NCBI GenBank assembly: GCA_947089905.1
Contig: CAMUMG010000006.1
Span: 62,001 to 126,000, forward strand
Origin: an uncultured Lachnospiraceae bacterium
GTDB lineage: Bacteria > Bacillota > Clostridia > Lachnospirales > Lachnospiraceae
Length of the DNA stretch: 64,000 nt
Direction of reading: 5' to 3'
The notes beneath the pieces are model-generated. The model saw nothing but the letters and a program-made list of their open reading frames with translations, did no database searches and was not told the DNA's origin. Shown piece by piece: positions 45,360 through 53,220 of this stretch. Position 1 is the first letter of the stretch. Each line of letters opens with the position of its first letter. The position numbers were made by a program, and so were the translations under genes.

Positions 45360-45998
45360 ATGAAACTATATCTTATTCGACACGGAGAAACACAATGGAA
45401 TTTACAGGGACGTCTTCAGGGACAGACAGATATTGCGTTAAATGAAAATGGAATTCGTCTCGCTCAAATAACTGCGAAACATATGCAAAAGATTCCTTTT
45501 CACTTTGCAGTTACAAGTCCCCTAATTCGAGCTCGTCTGACAGCAGAAATTCTTTTAGAAGGCAGAAATATTCCTATTTATGAAGATGACCGTCTTAAAG
45601 AGATTTCCTTTGGAGTATGGGAAGGTTTAGGTTGTCGTAAAGACAATTATGAAATCCCTTCTAACCACTTTAATGACTTTTATGAGAATCCTCTTCAATT
45701 TATTCCTGGAGAGAAAGGGGAAACGGTTGAACATCTTTGTAAGCGTACAGCAGAATTTTATGAAGATCTAATTTCCAGAAAAAATATTGAGAATCAATCC
45801 ATTCTAATTGCAACACATGGTTGTGCTTTAAGATCTCTTTTATATCATATTGATCCAAAGACTGACTTTTGGAGAGGACACGTTCCAGTAAATTGCTCTG
45901 TAACTATAATTGAAGTAAAACATGGAGCTTCTAAAATTATAGAAGAGGATAAGATCTACTATGATTCAAACGATGTAGTTGATTTTTATAGCCATTAA
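45360..45998 (+). CDS. Histidine phosphatase family protein (phosphoglycerate mutase-like)
   Basis: 212 residues with the RHGET motif at 7-11 (phosphorylated His8), NLQGRLQGQTD, the second catalytic region LKEISFGVWEG and THGCALRSLL with the second histidine. This superfamily includes cofactor-dependent mutases and small-molecule phosphatases (for example alpha-ribazole phosphatase); the length and lack of mutase-specific insertions favour a phosphatase. TTGGAGG lies before the ATG. It converges on divIC with a 4-bp overlap and has no terminator of its own. Confidence 0.85.
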   Translation: MKLYLIRHGETQWNLQGRLQGQTDIALNENGIRLAQITAKHMQKIPFHFAVTSPLIRARLTAEILLEGRNIPIYEDDRLKEISFGVWEGLGCRKDNYEIPSNHFNDFYENPLQFIPGEKGETVEHLCKRTAEFYEDLISRKNIENQSILIATHGCALRSLLYHIDPKTDFWRGHVPVNCSVTIIEVKHGASKIIEEDKIYYDSNDVVDFYSH

Positions 45999-46297
45999 TC
46001 TGTCTTTTTTTCTGGCTGCAATAGTACCTCATCAGGATATACCAGCCCTAAATATTGTCTTGCTACATCTTCTATAAAACGTTTCGTTTGAACGTATGCC
46101 TTTTTTTGATCTAAATCTTTACTACGTTCCTTTTCATCTAAAATAGAAAGTTCTAGTTCTTGTTTTTTTTCTAACTTTTTATTATATTCTGCCTCTAATT
46201 GTATACGCCGATAGCCGACTACGCTGCAGATACAAAGAACAAGTACTGCAATAATACGTAGTTCGGCTTTTCTTTTCTTTCGCTTTGACTTTGCCAT
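45995..46297 (-). CDS. divIC: Septum formation initiator DivIC/FtsB-like
   Basis: 100-residue bitopic division protein: Lys/Arg-rich cytoplasmic start, one membrane helix (about 13-29, LRIIAVLVLCICSVVGY), a heptad coiled coil (QLEAEYNKKLEKKQELELSI) and the conserved end FIEDVARQYLGLVYPDEVLL. It pairs with FtsL in the divisome. AGGAGG lies 7 bases before the ATG. It follows yabQ by 62 bp in the standard order. Confidence 0.92.
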   Translation of the reverse strand: MAKSKRKKRKAELRIIAVLVLCICSVVGYRRIQLEAEYNKKLEKKQELELSILDEKERSKDLDQKKAYVQTKRFIEDVARQYLGLVYPDEVLLQPEKKTD

Positions 46298-46359
46298 AAT
46301 ATCCTCCTGTATAACTACAAACTTTCTATTTCTTATTTTACCTTTTTTTTAGGAAAAAT

Positions 46360-47007
46360 TCAATCTAATTCTTTATCCTGTTTCTTCTGCTTTTTCTGTT
46401 GTTTTACTTGTTCTTTTTGTTGTTTTACTTGTTCTTTTTGTTGTTTTACTTGTTCTTTTTGTTGTCTTAATTCCTCTTTCTTCTGCTTTTTTTGTTGTTT
46501 TACTTGTTCTTTTTGTTGTCTTAACTGTTCTATTTTTTCTTCCTTTTTCCTTTGTTTTTCTTCACGAACTACTCTCTTTTTTTCACACTGTTTAGAATAT
46601 ACAGTTGCTATCTTTTTATATAGTGCTTTACATTTTAATACTAAAAAACGAATTGGATAGGTTAATCGAAAGAAAAAACGGTAAATCAAATGTCCTGTTT
46701 TATGTAACAGATTTGTGACACTTCGAACATAGAGTTCACTTAAAAAAGAATAATACAACCACATTCCAAATGCCATTCCTAGCACTGCATACCCTCTAAT
46801 TGTTCCATAATTTTTTTCATAGATCATACGAAAGGCAAGAATTCCTGCAGCACCCCAAAATAAAATGTCCTCTGCTGCAATCGCTATCCACCTATGTACA
46901 ATAACACGCCTTAAAATTCGGAAGATATCATAGCAGAATAAAAAGGCAACTCCTAAAAGAAAAGAAGACAGAAAATATTCTGCCTCCGGAAAAATATCCG
47001 TGTTCAT
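46360..47007 (-). CDS. yabQ: Spore cortex protein YabQ with lysine-glutamine repeat tail
   Basis: 215 residues. The first about 120 form the YabQ membrane domain (three or four segments, starting EYFLSSFLLGVAFLFCYDIF) required for spore cortex assembly in Bacillus. The tail from about 140 is a highly charged coiled coil made of near-identical heptads (KEQVKQQ), unusual for YabQ, which normally ends soon after the membrane part. AGGAGG lies before the ATG. It is next to yabP, indicating that the sporulation gene block is kept. Confidence 0.87.
   Translation of the reverse strand: MNTDIFPEAEYFLSSFLLGVAFLFCYDIFRILRRVIVHRWIAIAAEDILFWGAAGILAFRMIYEKNYGTIRGYAVLGMAFGMWLYYSFLSELYVRSVTNLLHKTGHLIYRFFFRLTYPIRFLVLKCKALYKKIATVYSKQCEKKRVVREEKQRKKEEKIEQLRQQKEQVKQQKKQKKEELRQQKEQVKQQKEQVKQQKEQVKQQKKQKKQDKELD
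46377..46540. repeat. In-frame tandem repeats encoding the YabQ tail
   Basis: Near-identical 21-bp units (for example ACTTGTTCTTTTTGTTGTTT) repeat at least three times in direct tandem at 46407-46470, with shorter variants on both sides. Each unit encodes a heptad of the KEQVKQQ type. Tandem DNA like this can change length by slippage in multiples of seven residues without a frameshift. Confidence 0.85.
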
Positions 47008-47022
47008 CCTCTAGCCTCCTGT

Positions 47023-47313
47023 CTACTGAAACAGTCTGCTCAGTATAGATTCCCCATTCTTTGTATGCCCTTTGCGTTCTGTATAAATTAGACTATCAAT
47101 TCGACCTGTAATATCTACTTCTCCTTTTTCTAAGGTCAGTCGTCCTACATGTAGTTGTGCTCCTCGGATTACCAAAATTCCCATTTCTGTATCTAAAATG
47201 ATCTCCTGTTCGTCAAAGGAACGGACATCCTTAACACCGGTAATCTCCGCCGATTTTCTTGCATTCATATTAATTCGATGAGACCTTATTGCCTGTGATG
47301 TTCTCTCCTCCAT
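47023..47313 (-). CDS. yabP: Sporulation protein YabP
   Basis: 96-residue YabP-family protein (SpoIVD/YqfC-like fold) needed for spore cortex and coat assembly. The conserved core NMNARKSAEITGVKDVRSFD and GRLTLEKGEVDITGRIDSL is present. The start at 47313 is set by GGGAGG 5 bases before it; a longer frame upstream lacks a signal. It ends 15 bp before yabQ begins. Confidence 0.9.
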   Translation of the reverse strand: MEERTSQAIRSHRINMNARKSAEITGVKDVRSFDEQEIILDTEMGILVIRGAQLHVGRLTLEKGEVDITGRIDSLIYTERKGHTKNGESILSRLFQ

Positions 47314-47406
47314 TGCTGCCTCCCTGACGGAACAATAATTTTCCAATATCACTATATGCCAAAGAATTCAAAATCATTCCCGACAGGAAAGAGCAATTTT
47401 TCACTT

Positions 47407-47646
47407 CTATAGATAACGGAATAACTCTTTTGCTTCCTCTTTTTTCGTTGTTTCCTGAACATCCACAACTTCTACCTTTACTGCCTTTGTTCCAAATCCA
47501 ATTTCAATAATATCTCCTGCTTTTACACTTGCAGATGCCTTTGCAGGTTTCCCATTAATCGTTACTCTGCCCGCATCACATGCTTCATTGGCAACAGTAC
47601 GCCGTTTTATTAATCTTGACACTTTTAAAAACTTATCTAATCTCAT
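47407..47646 (-). CDS. rqcP: S4-domain RNA-binding protein RqcP (YabO)
   Basis: 79-residue S4 domain protein (MRLDKFLKVSRLIKRRTVAN, VTINGKPAKASASVKAGD). In Bacillus YabO/RqcP binds stalled 50S subunits and helps RqcH add C-terminal alanine tails in ribosome quality control. It has the standard length and sits between hup and yabP as in B. subtilis. GGAGAAG precedes the ATG. Confidence 0.93.
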   Translation of the reverse strand: MRLDKFLKVSRLIKRRTVANEACDAGRVTINGKPAKASASVKAGDIIEIGFGTKAVKVEVVDVQETTKKEEAKELFRYL

Positions 47647-47684
47647 AAACTTCTCCTATCTTCTGAATAACAAAAGATCCTGAG

Positions 47685-47721
47685 AAAAAAGGCTGTCCTG
47701 AAGAATTCTCCAAAACAGCCT
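47685..47721 (-). terminator. Terminator of hup
   Basis: Stem AGGCTGT / ACAGCCT with an 18-base loop, followed on the minus strand by six T residues, between hup and rqcP. Confidence 0.8.
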
Positions 47722-47752
47722 ACCGTACTTTTCTGATATCAATAAAATTATC

Positions 47753-48028
47753 TTACTGATTGATCAGATCTTTTAACGCCTTGCCAGCTTTGAATTTTGG
47801 TGCTTTAGAAGCAGCAATTTCAATCGTCTGTTTCGTGCGTGGATTTCTTCCGGTTCTCGCAGGTCTTTCTGAAACTTCAAATGTTCCAAAACCAACTAAT
47901 TGAATTTTCTCACCCTTTACCAATTCCTCTGTAACAACATCAATAAATGCTTTTAATGCCTTTTCACTGTCCTTTTTGGATAATTCTGACTTCTCAGCCA
48001 TTGCTGCTACTAATTCCGCTTTGTTCAT
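47753..48028 (-). CDS. hup: DNA-binding protein HU
   Basis: 91-residue HU: MNKAELVAAMAEKSELSKKD, the central GFGTFEVSERPARTGRNPRT beta-arm with the DNA-intercalating proline, and the C-terminal helix KFKAGKALKDLINQ. It is an abundant nucleoid protein that bends and compacts DNA. AGGAGG precedes the ATG, its promoter is at 48088-48116, and a strong terminator follows, so it is made mostly as its own unit. Confidence 0.98.
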   Translation of the reverse strand: MNKAELVAAMAEKSELSKKDSEKALKAFIDVVTEELVKGEKIQLVGFGTFEVSERPARTGRNPRTKQTIEIAASKAPKFKAGKALKDLINQ

Positions 48029-48087
48029 GGATATAATCCTCCTCTAAGCATATAGTTCAAGATCAAGATGTTAATTCATACAGTATA

Positions 48088-48116
48088 TTTATAAACTGAT
48101 TATACCATTTTGTCAA
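48088..48116 (-). promoter_or_regulatory. Promoter of hup
   Basis: -35 TTGACA (48116-48111), 17-bp spacer, -10 TATAAA (48093-48088), with a leader of about 50 nt. An alternative TATAAT lies inside the spacer. Confidence 0.7.
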
Positions 48117-48214
48117 GAAATTTTGCTGATTTCCTTTGTAAAATCCACACTTTTTAAGTACTTCTTCTCATTTGATATAAGATTTGGACCGGATTCTACA
48201 TAAACCGTCTTTTC

Positions 48215-49729
48215 CTATAAAAATTCTTCTTCCTGAACAAAAGATCGAATTTCTTCTGACAGTCTTTTCCTTCGCTCATACATCAATAAACTTCTTGCAT
48301 ACGTATCATATCGTTCACATCCATAATCTCTCAAAAATCTCATACTAAATGGATTTATCGTTAGTTGTGTTACAAAAATAACCATCTCCTGACCTTCTCC
48401 AAACGTCTTCTCCATAAAATCAAAAGCATACTCCAATTTTTTTAACATGAATTCTGCAATCTTTTCTACTTCTTCTTGATCTTGATAAAATAGTTCTCTT
48501 ATTCTTGTAAATCCTGCCTCTGCCTCTGAAATATGTTCCTTCTTTAACTGTTGCGAAAACTCTTCCAGACGTTCTAGCATACGAATTTGTGCAGCTTCTT
48601 CTTCTTTCTCTAAGCCCGCAGACGCTTTTCTTTTTCTCAATCTCTCTCTTTCTTCTCTGTTTATACTCTCTAGCTGACCTTGGGCGTCTAAATCCTGTTT
48701 TTTATATCTCTTTAATGCCTGATATAGGGCATCTAGTGTATATCCTTGAAAATAAAGTTTAGCAAAACCCTGAAATAGTGCACTAGATAATAAATTAGTA
48801 AAACTCAATTTTTCGTCAAATGTCGCGTCTTTTAATTGTTGTATCCTATCTTCTCGAATGATACCATCTAAAATTTCAGGAATTTGATAATCTTTTTTGT
48901 ACTTTTGATATAATTCATAATAAAGAGAAAAATCTCCTGCAATCTCTTGATCTTGCAAATATTGTTCCACTACAAAACGCGTTATTGGAATCTGTAACTC
49001 TTCGTATACATACAGCAGTCGAGATAGATCTTCCCAACTTCTAGCTGTCACAAATTTCATTCCCTGTGCAGCAGTTTTTATTTGATAAAAATTTTCCTGC
49101 TTTATCTCCAAATAGGAAAGAATAGAATCATGAACTTGATGTCCATAGGCATATTCTTTCCAAACATCAAAGTCTTCTTCGATATTTAATATTCTAACTC
49201 GATCTAATGTAACAATATCAAATTCCCGAACTGATTTATTATACTCTGGGGGATTACCTGCTGCAGCAATAATCCAACCATCAGGGACTTTATGTCCTCC
49301 AAATGTTTTCTTTTGCAGAAATTGGAGCATAGTCGGAGCTAGTGTTTCAGATACACAGTTAATTTCATCAATAAATAAAATTCCTTCTTTTTTTCCCGTT
49401 TCCTCTATTTTTTTATAAACAGATGCAATAATCTCGCTCATAGTATATTCTGTAATGGAAAATGTTTTTCCATCAAATATTTCCTGTTTAATTATTGGCA
49501 GTCCTACTGCACTCTGTCTTGTGTGATGAGTCATAGTATAAGCAACCAATCCAATCTCACATTCTGCTGCCACCTGATCCATAATAGCAGTCTTTCCAAT
49601 TCCCGGTGCTCCTATTAATAAGAGAGGACGTTTACTAAATTCAGGGATTCGATAAAACCCCATCTCATCTTTTTTTAAATAGGCATGAACGGTATTTTTT
49701 AACTCTTCCTTTGCCTGCTTAATATTCAT
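48215..49729 (-). CDS. MoxR-like AAA+ ATPase
   Basis: 504 residues. AAA+ core with Walker A GAPGIGKTA at about residues 40-48, Walker B GILFIDEIN and sensor-1 AAAGNPPEYN, followed by a helical lid and a long charged coiled coil (about 350-410, REERERLRKRKASAGLEKEE). MoxR-type ATPases act with VWA proteins as chaperones that insert metals or remodel complexes. The start at 49729 has AAAGG 9 bases upstream; a TTG three codons earlier is less likely. It overlaps the VWA gene by 11 bp, so the two are translationally coupled. Confidence 0.88.
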   Translation of the reverse strand: MNIKQAKEELKNTVHAYLKKDEMGFYRIPEFSKRPLLLIGAPGIGKTAIMDQVAAECEIGLVAYTMTHHTRQSAVGLPIIKQEIFDGKTFSITEYTMSEIIASVYKKIEETGKKEGILFIDEINCVSETLAPTMLQFLQKKTFGGHKVPDGWIIAAAGNPPEYNKSVREFDIVTLDRVRILNIEEDFDVWKEYAYGHQVHDSILSYLEIKQENFYQIKTAAQGMKFVTARSWEDLSRLLYVYEELQIPITRFVVEQYLQDQEIAGDFSLYYELYQKYKKDYQIPEILDGIIREDRIQQLKDATFDEKLSFTNLLSSALFQGFAKLYFQGYTLDALYQALKRYKKQDLDAQGQLESINREERERLRKRKASAGLEKEEEAAQIRMLERLEEFSQQLKKEHISEAEAGFTRIRELFYQDQEEVEKIAEFMLKKLEYAFDFMEKTFGEGQEMVIFVTQLTINPFSMRFLRDYGCERYDTYARSLLMYERRKRLSEEIRSFVQEEEFL

Positions 49730-51062
49730 CTGTTTCAACCTTTCTATTTACTTCTAATGCTTCTTTGTCTAAAATAAATTGGATTGCCCAAGAAGGTAGA
49801 GTTACATCAAAATGATCTTCTCGATAAAGTAAAAATGCTGTTTCATAGGGAGGGCGTTTTTCTGGAAATTTTCCATATCCATCTGTAAAGTAAAGCAAAC
49901 CCTTTAACTTTGTAATGATTCCATCTTCTCTTAATCGATCTAAATATTCAAATGCAGGACAAAAGTCTGTTCCTCCCATTCCTCGAATTGTAACCTCTTT
50001 CATAAATAGATCTAATTCTTCCTTTGATGTGATGATAGTATGTGACTGGACTGTAGCGTCACACTGAATCAAATGAATTTTCATCTTTTTAAAAAAACTT
50101 TCTCTGCTTTTTAAAATAGAATAGGTTTCTGAAAGAAAACGTTTTACTATATCCTCTGGACACGATCCAGAAGTATCTATTATAATAGCAAATTCCTCAA
50201 TCTTTTTTTCTTCTTTATATTCTAATGATTCCATTAATGGAAGATTTCCATAATGAGAAAGTCCAAACGTATAAAATCCAAGATCAAACTCCTCTTCATC
50301 ACTATGAAGTTCTTCTCTCCAGACTGCAAACTGTCTTAAAAATTCAGAATATTTTTTCCTTTCTCTATATTGTATAGATAGTAAAAGCTCAAGCGTTCCT
50401 TTACAATCTCCTGCTTTTTTTATAAAGGTTTCCAAATTCGTTTTCATTGACTGTCCAAGCTTTTTCCAATGATTATTAACTAGAGACGATAAATTAGAAT
50501 CTGTATTTGTATCTTCCTTTTGCTTTGTTTTCCAAAAGCTATGATCATCTACTGTAAATTCCTTTCTCCACTGTTCTATCTTCTCTTTTTCTATTGGGCA
50601 ATTCCAAAGTATATGGTAAATTCTTTCCGCCGTCAATACCTTTTGTTTTTTAGAGAGCCATTCATAACATTCTTTTCGAATATCTGAAATAATACGAATC
50701 GTGGATGGATTTTCTAAACTGTCAATAATAGATTCCACCGCAATATCACAGGCTAAATCCCAATCTTCTTCTCTTAACTTTTCTTTTGTCCAAAGATGTT
50801 GAAAAATACAGTGAAAAATAAGATGTAGATATAGACGATTTACTAATACCGGATTTTCTTGATATTTTTGAATTAAAAAATTAGGATGAAAATAAAGTTT
50901 TTCTCCATCTGTTCCCGCTAAAAAAGTGGAAAGCATTTTTTGATAAGCCAAAGTATGAAAAGACGCATCTAAAAAACGCATTTCTAAATATAGTTCATCT
51001 CTTGATATTTCTAAAATACGTTTTCCTAACTCTTCTGCCTGCCATCCAGCTCTCTTCTTCAT
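49719..51062 (-). CDS. VWA-like domain protein with putative metallopeptidase region (DUF2201-like)
   Basis: 447 residues. The N-terminal half resembles the DUF2201 putative metallopeptidase domain, but its expected HExxH-like site reads HLIFHCIFQH, without the glutamate. The C-terminal half (about 285-440) is a VWA-like domain with a MIDAS metal site DTSGS, a distal GGTDF threonine-containing loop and FTDGYG. GGAGATATGT lies before the ATG. It is the first gene of a pair with the MoxR ATPase. The likely role is a substrate adaptor for that ATPase; the target is unknown. Confidence 0.82.
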   Translation of the reverse strand: MKKRAGWQAEELGKRILEISRDELYLEMRFLDASFHTLAYQKMLSTFLAGTDGEKLYFHPNFLIQKYQENPVLVNRLYLHLIFHCIFQHLWTKEKLREEDWDLACDIAVESIIDSLENPSTIRIISDIRKECYEWLSKKQKVLTAERIYHILWNCPIEKEKIEQWRKEFTVDDHSFWKTKQKEDTNTDSNLSSLVNNHWKKLGQSMKTNLETFIKKAGDCKGTLELLLSIQYRERKKYSEFLRQFAVWREELHSDEEEFDLGFYTFGLSHYGNLPLMESLEYKEEKKIEEFAIIIDTSGSCPEDIVKRFLSETYSILKSRESFFKKMKIHLIQCDATVQSHTIITSKEELDLFMKEVTIRGMGGTDFCPAFEYLDRLREDGIITKLKGLLYFTDGYGKFPEKRPPYETAFLLYREDHFDVTLPSWAIQFILDKEALEVNRKVETDEY

Positions 51063-51106
51063 ACATATCTCCTTTTCAAATGTTTTAATACTTATAAACT
51101 ATAAAT

Positions 51107-51155
51107 AAAAAAGAGTAATCATATAGAAACAATATGTTCCTGATTACCCTTTTTT
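51107..51155 (-). terminator. Terminator downstream of fliS
   Basis: 15-bp stem AAAAAAGaGTAATCA / TGATTACcCTTTTTT with one mismatch, followed by T-rich sequence on the minus strand, 13 bp past the fliS stop codon. It closes the flagellin transcription unit. Confidence 0.78.
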
Positions 51156-51167
51156 ATTAAAAATAGA

Positions 51168-51647
51168 TTAAGCTAAAAATCCTCGATTTATTTCATTTGG
51201 ATCGATATATGATTCATTTAAAGTCCCTTTTCCATAAGTAAGTCCTGCATAAAGCTGTTGTGTATTTTGCATTACTGGACCAGAGTGATCGAGTAGACTA
51301 ATTTCTTTAAATGTCCTTCTGAGCGTTTCAATAACAGAAGTAGCCCCATCTAACGCTTGAGGCTCTTTATGAAATTGTGCTCGAATTATCTTTTTATTAA
51401 CAAAAGAATACAGGCTTAATAAATCGTGAGAAATCGGAATACTAAAATCTAATGCTCCAATCAATTCATTTAAAAATCTTAATGCGTGTTTTAGTTCCTT
51501 TTCATATAATTCTCTGTCTTCTCTCTCAAATGCTGTTTTTGCAGAGCGGAAGTCTTCCAAAATAATTTCATAAGTAATTACTACTAACTCTGTTCTGGAA
51601 GCCTGTGTTACACGCCTTGCAAAATCTTGGGCTAGTTCCCGATCCAT
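51168..51647 (-). CDS. fliS: Flagellar export chaperone FliS-like protein
   Basis: 159-residue all-helical protein with FliS features: ARRVTQASRTELVVITYEII at the start, the core ALRFLNELIGALDFSIPISHDLLSLYSFVNKKI and an additional tail of about 30 residues. FliS binds the disordered flagellin C-terminus and prevents premature polymerisation before export. It lies 34 bp after the flagellin stop codon, strongly supporting the role. It is longer than typical FliS (about 125-135 residues). Confidence 0.83.
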   Translation of the reverse strand: MDRELAQDFARRVTQASRTELVVITYEIILEDFRSAKTAFEREDRELYEKELKHALRFLNELIGALDFSIPISHDLLSLYSFVNKKIIRAQFHKEPQALDGATSVIETLRRTFKEISLLDHSGPVMQNTQQLYAGLTYGKGTLNESYIDPNEINRGFLA

Positions 51648-51681
51648 CCTTTTACTCCTTTTTGTGGTTTTATATCTCTAA

Positions 51682-53211
51682 TTAACCCTGAATCAAAGAC
51701 AAAATTGTCTGAGGACGTTCATTTGCCTGTGCCAACATAGCAGTATTTGCCTGTACTAATACATTCTTTTGTGTATAGGTTGCCATTTCCTCTGCCATAT
51801 TGGTATCTTCAATTCTAGACAGTGACTCGGTAATATTTTCAGAAGAAACATCCAGATTTGCAATGGCATGATCCAAACGATTTTGATATGCACCCAATTT
51901 TGCACGAACAGAGGATACTTGTTGAATTGCAAGATCCAAAGTAGCAATCGCTCTTTGTGAGCCTGCTTCTGTACCTAAATTTAAGTTTTCAATTCCAAGT
52001 GTTTCTGGATCTACTTTTGGAATTCTTACTATCATTGTCTGTCCTTCATTTGCTCCAATCTGTAAATCCATTGGTCCAGCTTCTAATAAATTAACTGTTA
52101 CATCTATTTCCTCTGAAGCCCCCGGTTCTGACTGTTCTGTTGTTCCTGTCGCATCAATTCCATTATAATCTGTATTAGCAGCCCCAGCCTCTGACCGAAG
52201 CTTTATTTCAAATCCATCCAGATCCGAAATAGTAATAATATTTCCGCTTGTAGAAACAGTTGCTGAATTTTTGAATCCACCAACTAATTCTGCCTTTGCA
52301 TCAACGCCCTTTGCACTTGCTCCTTCAAAATTAAGACCAAAGACTGTACTTAGTGCCTGACTGTTACAATGTATTTCAATACTTTCACTAGAACCATATT
52401 CTTTTGTCATAAACACCAAAGGTCCATCTCCTAAAGTTACTGGCTCATAAAAAGCATAGTCAGCACTTGATGGATTCCCGTCCGCCATTTCTTCTCCTGG
52501 TCCTAAATAATTTCCAGCAAATACTCTTACATTCATGGTGTCACATGTACTCTTTAACTTTTGAAATACCTGTTCATAAGTATCTGTACTTGAAACTTCT
52601 ACATCTAGTCCATTAATATTAATCTTTCCACCTACTCCGATTTGATCTTCCTTAGCACCAGTAAAATCCTCGCATACTAATACTGCCTGTCTTGCATCTT
52701 GTGTTACTTTAATATTATAGTCTTTTATTTCTACCTGATCTGTCTGAGAAATAACCTGTAATTGCTCATGGCTAGAATAGCTTTTACAATCAATATTTCC
52801 ATCTAACAGTGTCTTTGTATTATATTCCGTTGTATTAGAAATACGTAAAATCTCATTGCGTAATTCCTCAATTTCCTGCTGAATCGCCTGCCTGTCCTCA
52901 TCTGTATTTGTTCCATTTGCCGACTGTACCGCAAGTTCTCTCATTCTTTGTAACATGGTTTCAACCTCATTGAGTGCACCTTCTGCGGTCTGAATCACAG
53001 AGATACCATCGGAAGCATTTCTGGAAGCCTGATCAAGTCCTGCAATCTGAGTTCTCATTTTTTGTGAAATTGCCATTCCAGCAGCATCGTCTGCTGCATG
53101 ATTAATTCGATAACCACTGGAAAGTCGCTCCAAACTCTTATCCAACATTGAATTATTTTTTCCCAATGTATTATTTGCTCTTAATGCTGCTATATTATGA
53201 TTAATTCTCAT
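51682..53211 (-). CDS. Flagellin
   Basis: 509-residue flagellin. The N-terminal D0-D1 helices (MRINHNIAALRANNTLGKNN, SLERLSSGYRINHAADDAAG) and C-terminal helices (NITESLSRIEDTNMAEEMAT, LAQANERPQTILSLI) are well conserved. The variable middle (about 145-410) of beta-rich D2/D3 material is exposed on the filament. Residues 87-100 (LQRMRELAVQSANG) keep the arginines and leucine of the TLR5-recognised helix. TTAGGAGG lies before the ATG. It follows the giant protein gene by 9 bp and precedes fliS, so one sigma-D-type transcript from 56514-56540 could cover all three. Confidence 0.96.
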   Translation of the reverse strand: MRINHNIAALRANNTLGKNNSMLDKSLERLSSGYRINHAADDAAGMAISQKMRTQIAGLDQASRNASDGISVIQTAEGALNEVETMLQRMRELAVQSANGTNTDEDRQAIQQEIEELRNEILRISNTTEYNTKTLLDGNIDCKSYSSHEQLQVISQTDQVEIKDYNIKVTQDARQAVLVCEDFTGAKEDQIGVGGKININGLDVEVSSTDTYEQVFQKLKSTCDTMNVRVFAGNYLGPGEEMADGNPSSADYAFYEPVTLGDGPLVFMTKEYGSSESIEIHCNSQALSTVFGLNFEGASAKGVDAKAELVGGFKNSATVSTSGNIITISDLDGFEIKLRSEAGAANTDYNGIDATGTTEQSEPGASEEIDVTVNLLEAGPMDLQIGANEGQTMIVRIPKVDPETLGIENLNLGTEAGSQRAIATLDLAIQQVSSVRAKLGAYQNRLDHAIANLDVSSENITESLSRIEDTNMAEEMATYTQKNVLVQANTAMLAQANERPQTILSLIQG

Positions 53212-53220
53212 GCTGTCCTC

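Noticed and set aside
46377-46540. Direct repeats resembling a small CRISPR-like array
   Set aside because: The units are adjacent without spacers, stay in frame with yabQ and encode a heptad coiled coil.
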